The translations under genes and the position numbers were made by a program. From Paracoccaceae bacterium (lineage in GTDB: Bacteria > Pseudomonadota > Alphaproteobacteria > Rhodobacterales > Rhodobacteraceae): a DNA stretch of 64,000 nt. The notes under the pieces were generated by a model that saw only the letters and a program-made list of their open reading frames with translations, ran no database searches and had not been told where the DNA came from. Where the stretch lies: contig JASBTX010000033.1 of NCBI GenBank assembly GCA_030148225.1, positions 124,001 to 188,000 of the forward strand. The letters are read 5' to 3'. Positions 29,216-39,834 of this stretch are shown piece after piece; position 1 is the first letter of the stretch; every line of letters starts with the position of its first letter.

Positions 29216-30601
29216 ATGAACGCGACATTTGCAGCGCCGGACGATGCGGCAATTCCCGTGACGCTGGTGGCAGAGGACAGTTTTGACGTATGGCGGGCGG
29301 CGCAGGACCGGCGTGTCGGGGGCTGGGCGGATGCTGCGGAATTCACAGGAAAACTTGGCCGGGTTCTGGTGATCCGGGGCGATGATGGCAGCGCCGAGCG
29401 GGTATTTGCGGGCTATGGCACCCCGGCGTCGCGCGCGCGTGGGCGGCACCATCTGGCACAGGTGGCATCGGTACTGCCCGGCGGCACCTATCGTCTGGTC
29501 AGCGATCTGACCGGTGCCGCGCTGGATCAGGCGGCGCTGGGCTGGCTTTTCTCGGCCTATGCGTTTGATCGCTACAAGGACAAATCAGGCGCAAAGGCCC
29601 GGCTGGTCGCGCCTGAGGGTGTGGATGCCGCCCGCCTTGAGGCGCTGGCAACGGCCGAGTTTCTGACCCGTGATCTGGTCAATACCCCAACATCGGATAT
29701 GGGGCCGGATGCATTGGAACAGGCGTTTCGCAAGCTGGCCGAGACGCATGGCGCCGATTGCCGGACGATTGCCGGTGATGATCTTTTGGTCGAAAACCTG
29801 CCGATGATACATACCGTTGGCCGCGCATCGGCAGAGGCCCCGCGCCTTTTGGATATGCGCTGGGGCGATGCCGGGCCGCGCCTGACGCTGGTGGGCAAAG
29901 GGGTCTGCTTTGATACCGGTGGGCTGAACCTGAAACCGGGGGCGTCGATGGCCCTGATGAAAAAGGATATGGGCGGGGCGGCCAATGTCATGGGGCTGGC
30001 GTCGATGATCATGTCTCAGGACCTGCCCGTTCGGCTGCGGGTTCTGATATCGGCGGTCGAAAATTCGGTTTCCGCAAATGCCTTTCGCCCCGGCGACGTG
30101 CTGACGGCGCGGTCGGGCAAAACGGTCGAGATCAACAATACCGATGCCGAGGGTCGGTTGGTTCTGGCTGACGCGCTGTGTCTGGCGGACGAAGAAGAGG
30201 CCGACCTGATCATATCGATGGCGACGCTGACCGGGGCGGCCCGTGTTGCCGTCGGCCCCGATCTTGCCCCGTTTTATTCCACTGATACAGCACTGTCGGG
30301 GCATCTGCGCAGGGCGGCGGATAAACTGGCCGATCCGGTATGGGAAATGCCGTTCTGGGACCCGTATGAAACCATGATCGAGCCGGATATCGCCGATCTG
30401 GACAACGCGCCCAAGGGCGGTTTTGCCGGGTCGATCACTGCCGCGCTGTTTCTCAGGCGCTTTGTCGAAACCTGCCCCCGCTATCTGCATTTCGACATCT
30501 TTTCATGGTGCCCGGCGGCGCGGCCGGGCATGACGCAAGGCGGATTGGGGCAAGGATCGCGCGCAGTTTTCGGCGCGCTTCCTGATATGCTGGGCCTGTG
30601 A
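29216..30601 (+). CDS. Leucyl aminopeptidase family M17 protein
   Basis: The 461-residue protein is a two-metal aminopeptidase. The catalytic signature NTDAEGRL is near residues 307-314 and the metal-binding lysine region GKGVCFDTGGL near 227-237. The poorly conserved N-terminus suits a PepA/PepB-like enzyme. It overlaps a NlpC/P60 peptidase gene by 4 bases. The pair probably trims peptides, perhaps including those released from peptidoglycan. Confidence 0.9.
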   Translation: MNATFAAPDDAAIPVTLVAEDSFDVWRAAQDRRVGGWADAAEFTGKLGRVLVIRGDDGSAERVFAGYGTPASRARGRHHLAQVASVLPGGTYRLVSDLTGAALDQAALGWLFSAYAFDRYKDKSGAKARLVAPEGVDAARLEALATAEFLTRDLVNTPTSDMGPDALEQAFRKLAETHGADCRTIAGDDLLVENLPMIHTVGRASAEAPRLLDMRWGDAGPRLTLVGKGVCFDTGGLNLKPGASMALMKKDMGGAANVMGLASMIMSQDLPVRLRVLISAVENSVSANAFRPGDVLTARSGKTVEINNTDAEGRLVLADALCLADEEEADLIISMATLTGAARVAVGPDLAPFYSTDTALSGHLRRAADKLADPVWEMPFWDPYETMIEPDIADLDNAPKGGFAGSITAALFLRRFVETCPRYLHFDIFSWCPAARPGMTQGGLGQGSRAVFGALPDMLGL

Positions 30602-31464
30602 CGGATCGCCGGACATATCCGGTAAATGATCGTGTAGCCCATATCTCGGTCAAAGATCCCTCCCGGGGTGTTCGGGTCACCGGCGGCAGCATGATGATGG
30701 TGCACGGTCCCCGCACGCCGCTTTGCCGGACACCGGGCGGCGCGCGCGATGCTGAATTGCTGACGGGTCACAGTTTCAACAGTCTGGATGAAACTGATGG
30801 CTGGCATTTCGGGATGACGGGCCATGGCTATGTCGGTTATGTCGCCGCCGGCGATCTGGAACCGCATATCCGGGCGACGCATCGTGTTACCGCGTTGATG
30901 AGCCATGCCTATTCGGCGCCTGACATCAAATCGCCCGAGACGCATCAACTATACCTCGGGGCGTTTTTGCATGTCACGTCGCAGGACGGGCGCTTTGCCG
31001 TGACAAAGGCGGGATGTGTTCCGCTTTGCCATATCGCGCCAATCGATCATCTTCAGCCCGACCCGGCGGCGACAGCATTGCGATTTCTGGGCTGTCCCTA
31101 TCTTTGGGGCGGGGATACGGCGACGGGCATCGATTGCTCGGGCCTTGTGCAGGCGGCGTGGCATGCGGCGGGGCGGCAATGCCCGCGCGACAGCGATCAG
31201 CAGTTTGAAGAGTTGGGTCAGCCGGTTGCGCCCGGATCACCGCTGCGGCGCAATGATCTGGTGTTCTGGGACGGGCATGTCGGGCTGATGCAGGACCCGG
31301 ATCACCTTATCCATGCCAATGCCACCCATATGGCGGTCGTGGCCGAACCCCTGGCCGGGGCCGAAACGCGCATTCGGGCGGCAGGGTTCGGGGATGTGAT
31401 CGGCATACGGCGGATTGATCCCGATACATCGGAAAACAGGGCTGAAAACACCATTGCGAAATGA
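30598..31464 (+). CDS. NlpC/P60 family cell-wall peptidase
   Basis: The 288-residue protein has a C-terminal NlpC/P60 cysteine peptidase domain. The catalytic cysteine is C180 in DCSGLVQ, the histidine H227 in DGHVGLM, and a further polar residue lies near 239. The N-terminal half has SH3-like segments, as in dipeptidyl-peptidase VI-type enzymes that cleave gamma-D-Glu-diaminoacid bonds. I see no clear signal peptide, which fits cytoplasmic recycling of muropeptides. The GTG start overlaps the aminopeptidase stop. Confidence 0.85.
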   Translation: MTDRRTYPVNDRVAHISVKDPSRGVRVTGGSMMMVHGPRTPLCRTPGGARDAELLTGHSFNSLDETDGWHFGMTGHGYVGYVAAGDLEPHIRATHRVTALMSHAYSAPDIKSPETHQLYLGAFLHVTSQDGRFAVTKAGCVPLCHIAPIDHLQPDPAATALRFLGCPYLWGGDTATGIDCSGLVQAAWHAAGRQCPRDSDQQFEELGQPVAPGSPLRRNDLVFWDGHVGLMQDPDHLIHANATHMAVVAEPLAGAETRIRAAGFGDVIGIRRIDPDTSENRAENTIAK

Positions 31465-31465
31465 A

Positions 31466-31489
31466 AACGCCCGGCGCGAACCGGGCGTT
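31466..31489 (-). terminator. Intrinsic terminator for trxA
   Basis: A 9-base-pair stem (AACGCCCGG / CCGGGCGTT) with loop CGCGAA lies between two convergent genes. Read on the minus strand it is followed by a TTTT run, so it serves trxA. It may also stop plus-strand transcripts from the peptidase gene. Confidence 0.8.
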
Positions 31490-31513
31490 GCATTCCGTTG
31501 ATCGGGCGCGGTG

Positions 31514-31834
31514 TCAGATCGATTCGTCGATCCAGCCCTGAAGCGCGGCCTTGGGTGCCGCGCCGGTCTTGTTCGAGACGACCTGACCATCCTTGAAAAG
31601 AAACAGCGCCGGAATTCCCCTGACACCAAGCGTCGCGGGCGAATTGGGGTTCTCGTCAACATTGACCTTCACGATCTTGACCTTGCCTTCATATTCCGAA
31701 GACAATTCTTCGAGTGCGGGGCCGATCTGTTTACAGGGGCCGCACCATTCGGCCCAGAAATCCACCACTACGGGGATATCCGCATTTTTGACCTCGGCCT
31801 CGAATGTATCGTCAGTCACAGCGACTGTTGCCAT
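31514..31834 (-). CDS. trxA: Thioredoxin
   Basis: Thioredoxin is the general dithiol reductant of the cytoplasm. The active site WCGPC is at residues 30-34 in a 106-residue protein, the classic size, with the cis-proline segment RGIPALFLF. The ATG at 31834 follows an AGGAGG ribosome site; an open frame upstream of it has no thioredoxin similarity. It lies 55 bases downstream of addA on the same strand. Confidence 0.97.
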   Translation of the reverse strand: MATVAVTDDTFEAEVKNADIPVVVDFWAEWCGPCKQIGPALEELSSEYEGKVKIVKVNVDENPNSPATLGVRGIPALFLFKDGQVVSNKTGAAPKAALQGWIDESI

Positions 31835-31889
31835 GATGTGCCCTCCTTGGGGTTCGAATTGGGGGTTTGGCGTGTGTGCTTGCGGCAAC

Positions 31890-34800
31890 CTAAGAACGCC
31901 CCGGCGCAGGGTCAAGGTGTAGCGGGTCATATGATAGGGACCTCACGATCTCGTGGCTGATCGGCATGAGGCTGGCGGTGGCTATCCAGAGAATTGACAG
32001 GCGAATGTCGCGTCCGGGATATATCTGACCGACAGCCTCCTCATAGGCTGCCATCTGCCTCAGTAACCCCTCGGGAACCTCCTCGGGATGGCTAGGCACA
32101 ACCGTGTTTGACTTGAAGTCGATCACGTCAACGACATCGGGGGCGACGATCAGCCGGTCGATAACGCCCGACATGGGCGCTTGCCCCGGGCCGATCCGTG
32201 CGGTCACGGCAACCTCGGACAGGGTATCGGGGGCAAAGACATGCGCCAGCGACGGCGATGTCAGCACCAATCCGGCCTCGGCCAGCGCATCTTGGGCGAT
32301 TTCGGCTGGCAGATCGGCAAGCAGCGCGCGCGCATGTTCCGGCCAATCGGCCTTGGCCTTGCCGGGCAGATGCTCCAGCAGCAGATGGATGGCGCTGCCC
32401 CGCGCCATGGCGTTGGGCGATCCATCGCCGGGCTCACCCGGCAGTGTCTTGGCACCCGGCAAAAGTGACGGGTTGATCACCGTCTCGGGCGGCGGGGCAG
32501 GGGCAGGGGATTGCCGCACCCAATCCGGCAATGCGGGCAGCGGTTCCGGCGTTTTACCATCTGTGTCAGACGCCACCGACCAGTCACCCGAGCGATAGGA
32601 CATCGCACCGTCGGAGTTTGGCTCTGCGCCGATCCGTTCCATGCCGCGGGCGATCAGGTTGTACCAGCTATCCGATGGTTCCTTGCCGACATCACCGGCG
32701 GCAGCCACGATCAGCCATTGCTTGGCACGGGTCATGGCGACGTAAAGCAGCCTCAGACGCTCGGCCTCTTGCGCACTGATCTGTGCGGCGCGGGCATCCA
32801 CCAGAACCGGCGGGCTGGCATTTGCGGGGGTTTTCCAGCCCAGCCCGCCGTTCGGCAGATTCAGCAGAGCGTCACGGATATCGATCCGCCGTTTTGCCGT
32901 ATCGGGCAGGATCACGATCGGTGCCTCCAGCCCCTTGGCGCCGTGCACCGTCATCACCCGGATACGCTTACCGGCGGATTCGGCCTGACGCTTGATCTCG
33001 ACCTGGTCGGTGGCCAGCCAGTCAACAAAGCCACCAAGATCGGGAATCTCGGTCTGTTCGTATTGCATGGCCAGTGTCAGCATCGCATCGATGCCTTCTT
33101 CCGCTTCGTCGCCCAGTCGTGCCAGCAGTTTCCGCCGCCCGTCATGGCGGATCAGAATACGTTCAAGCATGTCATAGGGTCTGAGGAAATCGGCCTGATT
33201 GAGGAGGTCTTGCAACACCCCCAGTTCATCAGCGTATCCGTCGGAACCGGCGCGCATGGCAGCATAGAGAAACTGCCCCTGTCGGGGATGGGCAAGGTCG
33301 AAAAGCCGCCCTTCATCCCAGCCGAACAGGGGCGATCTGAGCACTGATGCCAGCGCGAGGTCATCCTCGGGCGTGGCCAGAAACGACATGAGGGCGGTCA
33401 GATCACGAACCGCGATTTCCGCCCCGACCCTCAGGCGGTCCGCACCGGCAATGGGCAACCCGCGCGCCTTGCAGGCGCGGATCACCTCGTGAAAAAGATC
33501 AGAACGGCGCTGGACGAGGATCAGGAAATCGCCCGCGTGTATGGGCCTGCCCCGGCCACTTTCATCCGGCAGCGGCTGGCCCAGCATATCGCCGATCCTG
33601 TCGGCGATCTGACGGGCGAGGACGACCGATTCGTGATCGTTGCCCGGCATGTCGACCGGGTCGTACCAGGCAGCGTCAGTGGATTTCTCGCCCTTGGGGA
33701 TGGGGGGATACAGGTCAATCCGCCCGGGCAGATCGGATTTGAAGGCGCGGTGCAAAGTTTCCCCGCCAAGACCGGCCTCGGCCCCGTTCAGAAAGGTCAG
33801 GTCAACCAGCCGCATCAGCGCCGGGCTGGAGCGGAACGAGAACAACAGCTCTTGCGGCCAGAGGCGTTGACCGACATGGCCCAGCGCCTGATCGAAATGC
33901 AGCTGCATCCGGTCAAACGCATCCGGATCGGCACCCTGAAAGGAATAGATCGACTGTTTCTTGTCGCCCACCACGAAAATCGTGCGTTCCCGTTCGGGAT
34001 GGGCGCCCTGACCGGTGGTGAATTCGCGCGCCAGAAGGCGGATCACATCCCATTGCGCGGGCGAGGTATCCTGCGCCTCGTCAACCAGTATGTGATCTAT
34101 GCCGCCATCCAGACGATAAAGCACCCAATCCGCCACCGACGGGTTGGTCAGGAGCGCGCGGGTTCCGAGGATCAGATCGTCAAAATCCAGAAAGCCCGCA
34201 CGTTCCTTGGCCTGCGCGTAGCGGGGCAGGAAGACCCGCGCAAAGCTGAGCATGGCGCACATGCGCCGCGCCGCATCATGGCCCAGCCGGGCCATATGCG
34301 CATCGGATACACGCTGCATGAGGTCGTGAAAGGCAGGTAAAAGCGGCCCCAGATCCTTGGCCGCATTCGGCGTTGGCAGCGATTTGAACTTGGGCAGATG
34401 AATGTCATCACCGCCCTTGTGCAAAAACAGTGCCGCCAGACGCCCAAGCCAGTCATGATCTGGTTTGAAATGCGCAAGTTCCCCGGCCAGTGTGACCATG
34501 GTTTTGGTATGGCAAGTCAGAACGGCGCAAACCTGTTCGATCAGTTCCCGGTCACCTGGGCGAAACGCCACGCTCAGCACATGATCGTCGAGATTTTCCG
34601 CCGGAACACCGAAAGCATCATATACGTCACCGTCGCTCAGGCGATCCAGCGTCTCGCGATGTTTGACCATTTCCTGCAGAACGGGGCTGAACTCGTCTGA
34701 TGTCAGTTCATCCGCGAATGTATCGATGACACCCCGGTCCAGTGACATGTCTTCGAGCACCTGATCGATCAGGTGCCGCCCGGCACGATCATCCATTTCG

Positions 34801-35234
34801 CGAAACTGTGGTGATACCCCGGCCTCGAGCGGGAAGCGACGCAAGAGAGAGGCGCAGAAAGAGTGGATCGTCTGAATCTTGAGCCCGCCCGGCACCTCGA
34901 TCGCGCGGGCAAACAGCGTGCGCGCCTCGGACCGGAGGGCGGGTGTGTTGCTGGCGGGATCGACACCCAGCTGATCGAGCGCATTCTGCAACTGATCCTC
35001 GGGTGCCATCGACCATTCGCCCAGACGCCGGAACAGGCGGTTCTGCATCTCGTTCGCGGCGGCCTTGGTATAGGTCAGGCAAAGGATGCGCTCGGGCGGG
35101 GCACCGCCCAAAAGGATGCGCGCCACACGGTCGGTCAGAACGCGGGTCTTGCCCGAACCGGCATTTGCAGAGAGCCATGTCGAGCGGTCCGGATCGGCGG
35201 CGCGGACCTGATGTTCGGTTGCCTCGTCACGCAT
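31890..35234 (-). CDS. addA: Double-strand-break repair helicase-nuclease AddA
   Basis: AddA is the UvrD-like helicase and 3'-strand nuclease subunit of the AddAB recombination complex. The Walker A motif ANAGSGKT is at residues 23-30. The RDxLxFDD-type motif II region reads [15 protein letters not shown], and a long C-terminal domain ends with a RecB-like nuclease core (DVIDFKSNT). The 1,114-residue length is typical of alphaproteobacteria. I use the ATG at 35234, which overlaps addB by 8 bases; a GTG lies three bases upstream. Confidence 0.95.
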   Translation of the reverse strand: MRDEATEHQVRAADPDRSTWLSANAGSGKTRVLTDRVARILLGGAPPERILCLTYTKAAANEMQNRLFRRLGEWSMAPEDQLQNALDQLGVDPASNTPALRSEARTLFARAIEVPGGLKIQTIHSFCASLLRRFPLEAGVSPQFREMDDRAGRHLIDQVLEDMSLDRGVIDTFADELTSDEFSPVLQEMVKHRETLDRLSDGDVYDAFGVPAENLDDHVLSVAFRPGDRELIEQVCAVLTCHTKTMVTLAGELAHFKPDHDWLGRLAALFLHKGGDDIHLPKFKSLPTPNAAKDLGPLLPAFHDLMQRVSDAHMARLGHDAARRMCAMLSFARVFLPRYAQAKERAGFLDFDDLILGTRALLTNPSVADWVLYRLDGGIDHILVDEAQDTSPAQWDVIRLLAREFTTGQGAHPERERTIFVVGDKKQSIYSFQGADPDAFDRMQLHFDQALGHVGQRLWPQELLFSFRSSPALMRLVDLTFLNGAEAGLGGETLHRAFKSDLPGRIDLYPPIPKGEKSTDAAWYDPVDMPGNDHESVVLARQIADRIGDMLGQPLPDESGRGRPIHAGDFLILVQRRSDLFHEVIRACKARGLPIAGADRLRVGAEIAVRDLTALMSFLATPEDDLALASVLRSPLFGWDEGRLFDLAHPRQGQFLYAAMRAGSDGYADELGVLQDLLNQADFLRPYDMLERILIRHDGRRKLLARLGDEAEEGIDAMLTLAMQYEQTEIPDLGGFVDWLATDQVEIKRQAESAGKRIRVMTVHGAKGLEAPIVILPDTAKRRIDIRDALLNLPNGGLGWKTPANASPPVLVDARAAQISAQEAERLRLLYVAMTRAKQWLIVAAAGDVGKEPSDSWYNLIARGMERIGAEPNSDGAMSYRSGDWSVASDTDGKTPEPLPALPDWVRQSPAPAPPPETVINPSLLPGAKTLPGEPGDGSPNAMARGSAIHLLLEHLPGKAKADWPEHARALLADLPAEIAQDALAEAGLVLTSPSLAHVFAPDTLSEVAVTARIGPGQAPMSGVIDRLIVAPDVVDVIDFKSNTVVPSHPEEVPEGLLRQMAAYEEAVGQIYPGRDIRLSILWIATASLMPISHEIVRSLSYDPLHLDPAPGRS

Positions 35235-38172
35235 CACGTTGCCCTACCGGTTCAGGCACGGCTTGTGCGGTTTCATCCCATTCACCATATCGCGCGAGGT
35301 GATTGCATTCGGCGTCATCCTGCCGTTTCAGGCAGGCGCGCCGCGAGGTATAGCCACGACCCGGGTCCTGATATGACGCGATCAGCGTGCCGAGGTCGCG
35401 CCGTGTATCGGCGATGGTCAGGCGGGTCAGATCGACGGGCGCTTCCACCGGTTCCGTGCCCAGCCCGATATAGATCAGCGCATCCACCGCCGCCGGGGGC
35501 AGATCCCTGAACCCCCCCTCTTCGGCTATGCATGCCTCGAGCAATAGTTGCCGGTCGAAATGCTCGATCTGTTTCGTCGCGGGGGGCTTGCCCGTCTTGT
35601 AGTCGTAGATGATCAGGTTTCCATCCGGTCCCGCATCAATGCGGTCTGCCGTGCCCGTCAGGGTAAAGGGCGGTTGCTCCAGCGTCAGCCGGCCCTGCCG
35701 TTCGAGTGCCAGCACGGTGCCTGATTGCCGACGCTCGGCCTCGCGCTTTGAAAACCACCCGGCAATGTGTCGGATACGTGCCATCCACAGGCGGCGATAC
35801 ACCGGCCAGATGCCAAATTCGTCGAAAACCTGCTCTGCCAGCATCAACATCGCCTCGGGCCCGCCGTCGCCACCGGCGCTGATCCGGGCCACGAAACGCT
35901 CCATCAGCTTGTGCATGACCTGGCCGCGCATGCGGGGATCGGGCTGTTTGGTGAGCGAATCAAGTGGCCGAAGCCGCAGCACATGGCGGGCATAGATGGC
36001 ATAAGGGTCGCGGATCAGGGTCTGGATGGCCGTGACGGACAGGCGGTCAGGCCGCGCCGTGGCGGGTGGTGCCGGACAGGGCCGCGCGGCAGGCGGGATG
36101 GGTTCGGACGGCGCGTCGATCATGGTAGCCATATTCAGCCAGGTCTGACCCCGTGCCTTCATCGCCCTCAGCGCGGCGGGTCCGTCAGTATCCTGAAGAC
36201 CGCCCAGCAGATTGGTAATCCGGTTCAGCCACCGCGACGGAACGGTCTCCGCCTCGTTATCGCGCACCGCGCGCGTCAGCACCACGCGGGGGGACCCCAC
36301 GGCAATCTGAAAATCATGCGCCGACAGGCCGATGCGCCGGTCCGGCAGCAGCAGCCCGGCGTCCAGACGCATGCGGCGGTTGAGCCATGGGTCAGGATCG
36401 GGCTGGGCCGGCCAGATGCCTTCGTTCAGACCACCCAGCACCACGAGGTCATCCGACTGAACCCGCGCCTCCATCGTGCCAAGGATGCGAATCCGGTGAT
36501 CGGGCTGAACCGGTGAGCGAACCTCTCTCGCGGCGAGTAATGCGCGCAGAAGCGCCCGGAATTCAGGCAAACCAAACGGATCATCCGACAGTTCGGCGGC
36601 GAGGTCCTTGATGACCATTTCGGCCTCTTGTCCGGCCTCCTGTTTCCAAAGTTCGCTGTCGCCCGTGGGTGACGGCCCGTCGGCAAGCTGCCGGGCTACC
36701 GAGTTCAGCCTGTCCAGAAACCGGCCGAACCCTGTTTCAGGCGGCGTGGCCAGTGCCTCGGCTGTTGCCTCGATCCAGTCGAGCCATGAAACGATCCCGT
36801 GATCGGTCTGCCCCGCTGCCCAATCGCGGATATCCCGCCAGGACAGCGATACCGTTTCGCGCCGCCTGAGATAGAGCTCCAGCTCCCGGGTCCATTTCAG
36901 ATGCGTGTTCCGCTCTGACCCGCCGGTGTTGCAAAGTGGATGTTTCAGAATCGTGATCAGCGACTGCGGCCCGATCTGCGTGCCCAGATTATCGGCCACC
37001 AGCAGCAGGAACCGCCCCGGTGGCGACAGGTGCAGCGGCGTACCGGCGCTGTCATCGGGCAGGATGCCCCAGCGGTCCAGCGCAGCGGTGACCATGCGCG
37101 TCAGATTGCGGTCGGGCGAGATCAGGGCGGCTGTTTTGCCCTCTTCCAGCGCGTGGCGCAGACAAAGCGCGATGGCGTTGGCCTCGTGGCGTGGCGTGTC
37201 AGCCTCGATCAGATCCAACCCGGCACAGGCGGGGCCGAGAGGGCCGAGCAACGGCCCTTCATCCAGCCATTGGCTGGTGACCGGCGCGGGACGCAGCGCG
37301 AGCGAGATCAGCCGCCCACGCGGATTTTCCGGCATGTCGGTTGTGGACCATTTCTTCAGCCTTGTGGGCGAGAGTTCGAGCCGGGCCAGAAACGCGGAAA
37401 ACCGGAATTGCGCATGATCTTCTGCGCCGTCGCCCCGGGACAGTTCCTGCCAGACCGGGGCGGGCAGGTCAAAATCGAAGCCGGGCAGAATGACCGCACC
37501 CTGCGGCAGCCCGGCGACCGCTGCCATGAAATCCTGCGTTGCGCCGCGCGATCCGGTGGAACCGGCGACCAGAACCGGGTGATCGGGTGGCGCGGATTGC
37601 CAGTGACGGATCATCCGCTCGATCACAGCGCGCTGGCGGCTTTCGATATCATGCGGCGCGTTTTCGCCCAGAAACCCTGTCACGATTTCAAGGAATTTCA
37701 GGCTGCGTTCCCAATGCGCGGAATGATCGGCCAGATCAAGGTTGCGCAGGGCGTCGAATTCCACCCCTTCGCCCCGCATTTCATCCAGCAAATCGGCAAG
37801 GCTGTCGGTTAGTGGAAACAGCGCGGATTGCGGGGCAAGGTCCGGTGCCTGCCGCAGCAGGCGTTCAACAAGGCGCGCCAGTGTCAGCCGTCGGCGCAGC
37901 GGCGGGATGGCAGGCGGAATATCGGGAAAGGTCGCAGAGGTTGCGAATTCCGATATCACGTTGATTTTCGGCAGCAGCCGCGCGCCATCCTTGCGCAAGC
38001 ATTCGGTCAGGTGGCGCTGCATCCGGCGGGTGTTGACGTAGATCACCGTCCGCGCCAGCACCTCGGGCGGGGCGGTTCTCAACCGTGCGAGCAGACCGGT
38101 GGCAAACGCTGCGCCAAAGTCGCAGCCCGGCGGCAGGCCAAAGACACGGGGCTGATGACCGGGATCAAACAT
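35227..38172 (-). CDS. addB: Double-strand-break repair protein AddB
   Basis: AddB is the second subunit of AddAB, with an inactivated helicase core and a RecB-type nuclease domain near the C-terminus (IIYDYKTGKPP). The protein is 981 residues from the ATG at 38172; an adjacent ATG at 38175 would add one residue. It overlaps the upstream nucleotidyltransferase by 8 bases and addA by 8 bases. The order tsaE-kinase-nucleotidyltransferase-addB-addA is frequent in Rhodobacterales. Confidence 0.92.
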   Translation of the reverse strand: MFDPGHQPRVFGLPPGCDFGAAFATGLLARLRTAPPEVLARTVIYVNTRRMQRHLTECLRKDGARLLPKINVISEFATSATFPDIPPAIPPLRRRLTLARLVERLLRQAPDLAPQSALFPLTDSLADLLDEMRGEGVEFDALRNLDLADHSAHWERSLKFLEIVTGFLGENAPHDIESRQRAVIERMIRHWQSAPPDHPVLVAGSTGSRGATQDFMAAVAGLPQGAVILPGFDFDLPAPVWQELSRGDGAEDHAQFRFSAFLARLELSPTRLKKWSTTDMPENPRGRLISLALRPAPVTSQWLDEGPLLGPLGPACAGLDLIEADTPRHEANAIALCLRHALEEGKTAALISPDRNLTRMVTAALDRWGILPDDSAGTPLHLSPPGRFLLLVADNLGTQIGPQSLITILKHPLCNTGGSERNTHLKWTRELELYLRRRETVSLSWRDIRDWAAGQTDHGIVSWLDWIEATAEALATPPETGFGRFLDRLNSVARQLADGPSPTGDSELWKQEAGQEAEMVIKDLAAELSDDPFGLPEFRALLRALLAAREVRSPVQPDHRIRILGTMEARVQSDDLVVLGGLNEGIWPAQPDPDPWLNRRMRLDAGLLLPDRRIGLSAHDFQIAVGSPRVVLTRAVRDNEAETVPSRWLNRITNLLGGLQDTDGPAALRAMKARGQTWLNMATMIDAPSEPIPPAARPCPAPPATARPDRLSVTAIQTLIRDPYAIYARHVLRLRPLDSLTKQPDPRMRGQVMHKLMERFVARISAGGDGGPEAMLMLAEQVFDEFGIWPVYRRLWMARIRHIAGWFSKREAERRQSGTVLALERQGRLTLEQPPFTLTGTADRIDAGPDGNLIIYDYKTGKPPATKQIEHFDRQLLLEACIAEEGGFRDLPPAAVDALIYIGLGTEPVEAPVDLTRLTIADTRRDLGTLIASYQDPGRGYTSRRACLKRQDDAECNHLARYGEWDETAQAVPEPVGQRDA

Positions 38173-38857
38173 CATCTGATGGCGCCAGCGCAGAATTTGC
38201 CATGGCAAGTCCCCCGGGGGTTCCCGTGTCACACCAGCCGCCGTCAAAGATAGCGCCGCAGAGCCGACCGCGCAGCGCGATATCGTTCCAGATTTCGTTC
38301 AGCGAAAAAGGTTCCTGCGGATAGTCCTTCAGGATATCTGTCCGGATGATCTGGGCGCCGGTATAGATCAGTGAACCACCCCGCTTCAGCCTTTGATCAT
38401 CGGAAATGGCGAAATCACCGCTGCCGGAATGACCTTTGGCGCGGTCCCGCGCCACGACCAGCAGCAATGCATCCATCCGATCAGGCACCCACGCCCCGGC
38501 CAGTTGATCCAGCGGGTTGGCACCCGTCCAGATACAATCAGTGTTCAGTGTAAAGCAGCAATCACCGCCCAAAAGCGGCAAGGCGCGGATCAGGCCGCCA
38601 CCGGTTTCCAGCCGCCGGGGCCGTTCGTCCGAGATGCGAATGTCATCCCGCCCAGATAGGTGGGCGATAATCTGATCGGCGTGGTAGCAGACATTGACGA
38701 CCTTTTTCGGGACGCGCGTAGCCTGAGCCAGCGCGTGATCCAGCAGGGTCTGACCGCCCGCGCGGAGGAGCGGTTTTGGCCTGTCCTTTGTCAGGCTGCC
38801 CATCCGGGTTCCCAGCCCGGCGGCAAAGATCATCACGCTGCCGGGGGGAGCGGGCAT
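38165..38857 (-). CDS. murU: Nucleotidyltransferase, MurU-like (N-acetylmuramate 1-phosphate uridylyltransferase type)
   Basis: The 230-residue protein has a sugar-phosphate nucleotidyltransferase fold. FAAGLGTRMGSLTKDRPKPLL (starting near residue 11) is the NTP-binding signature, broken here only by the family's variable positions. With the AmgK-like kinase just upstream it probably forms the cell-wall recycling branch that makes UDP-MurNAc directly. The start at 38857 overlaps the kinase gene by 25 bases; an internal ATG at 38833 would give a truncated signature. The assignment rests on family and context. Confidence 0.82.
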   Translation of the reverse strand: MPAPPGSVMIFAAGLGTRMGSLTKDRPKPLLRAGGQTLLDHALAQATRVPKKVVNVCYHADQIIAHLSGRDDIRISDERPRRLETGGGLIRALPLLGGDCCFTLNTDCIWTGANPLDQLAGAWVPDRMDALLLVVARDRAKGHSGSGDFAISDDQRLKRGGSLIYTGAQIIRTDILKDYPQEPFSLNEIWNDIALRGRLCGAIFDGGWCDTGTPGGLAMANSALAPSDDV

Positions 38858-39834
38858 CGTGTTTCCAGCCTTTTGAGTGTTGCCGGGTCCGGTTCGGGCA
38901 GGGCAGACCGGACTGCATGGCGCAGATCGGCAAGCCCGGGATGATCAAGCGCCAGGACAAGATCGCGCCAGACGCGCGGGATATGGCGGACATAGCCGGT
39001 TTTGCCCATTCCCCGGCCAAGCCGGGCAAAGACCCCCAGAATCCTGAGATTGCGCAGCACCGTCAGCACCGCAAAACTCTGATCAAAATCCGGTTCCAAA
39101 TCGGGGCGGCGTTCAAGGAAGTGCGCCTTGCAGGCGGTCTGAACCCCGGTCGGGACATCGCGTCGTGCATCGGCCAGCAGTGACACGAGATCATAGAGCG
39201 GGTGACCCATCACCGCATCCTGAAAGTCGATCACGCCGGGCGGTTCGCCGGGCCCCGCATTGTCGCCCACCATCAGGTTTTCCGCGTGATAGTCGCGATG
39301 CACAAAAACAAGCGGGTGATCGGGCAGGCGTTGGGTAATGTCTGTCAGCGCCGTCGTGATCCCGGCCGGATCAAGGCGCGCGGGCGGATACCATGCGCAG
39401 ACCAGCGCAGCCGCCTGGATCATCCCGGCAAATCCAAAGTCGGGCAGGTCGCCGCAATTTCCAACCCGTTGCATCACCGGGATCAGCCGCGTCGCGGCAA
39501 GGTAGAGGTTACGCTCGGTTTCGGCATCTTTCGCCGCGAGGTCGGCCAGCCGGATATCGCCCAGATCAGAAATCAGGTAATACCCCTGATCGGCGTCTTG
39601 GGCCATGATCCGGGGCGTTGTCACACCCTGACGGGCCAGACAGGTGCCGATCCGGACAAAGTTATCCGCGCTGTCACGAAGATCGGCAGGAAACTGCATC
39701 AGGATGGCGCTGGCACCGTCACTGCGGGTCAGTCGGGAATACCGGCGGGATGAGGCGTCGCCCTTCATTGGTGCGCGGCGTGCATCGGCCCAGCCGGACC
39801 GGGCAAGGAAGGGTTCGGGGTCAGTTTCAGGCAT
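38833..39834 (-). CDS. amgK: Aminoglycoside-phosphotransferase-fold kinase, AmgK-like
   Basis: The 333-residue protein has the APH kinase fold. The catalytic loop reads VFVHRDYHAENLM near residues 196-208, followed by GVIDFQDAVMGHPLYDL. The N-terminal segment GDASSRRYSRL resembles AmgK, which phosphorylates N-acetylmuramate at the anomeric position. The downstream MurU-like gene supports this. I start at the ATG 39834, which overlaps the tsaE stop by 8 bases; the upstream open frame lies inside tsaE. Confidence 0.82.
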   Translation of the reverse strand: MPETDPEPFLARSGWADARRAPMKGDASSRRYSRLTRSDGASAILMQFPADLRDSADNFVRIGTCLARQGVTTPRIMAQDADQGYYLISDLGDIRLADLAAKDAETERNLYLAATRLIPVMQRVGNCGDLPDFGFAGMIQAAALVCAWYPPARLDPAGITTALTDITQRLPDHPLVFVHRDYHAENLMVGDNAGPGEPPGVIDFQDAVMGHPLYDLVSLLADARRDVPTGVQTACKAHFLERRPDLEPDFDQSFAVLTVLRNLRILGVFARLGRGMGKTGYVRHIPRVWRDLVLALDHPGLADLRHAVRSALPEPDPATLKRLETRCPLPPAA

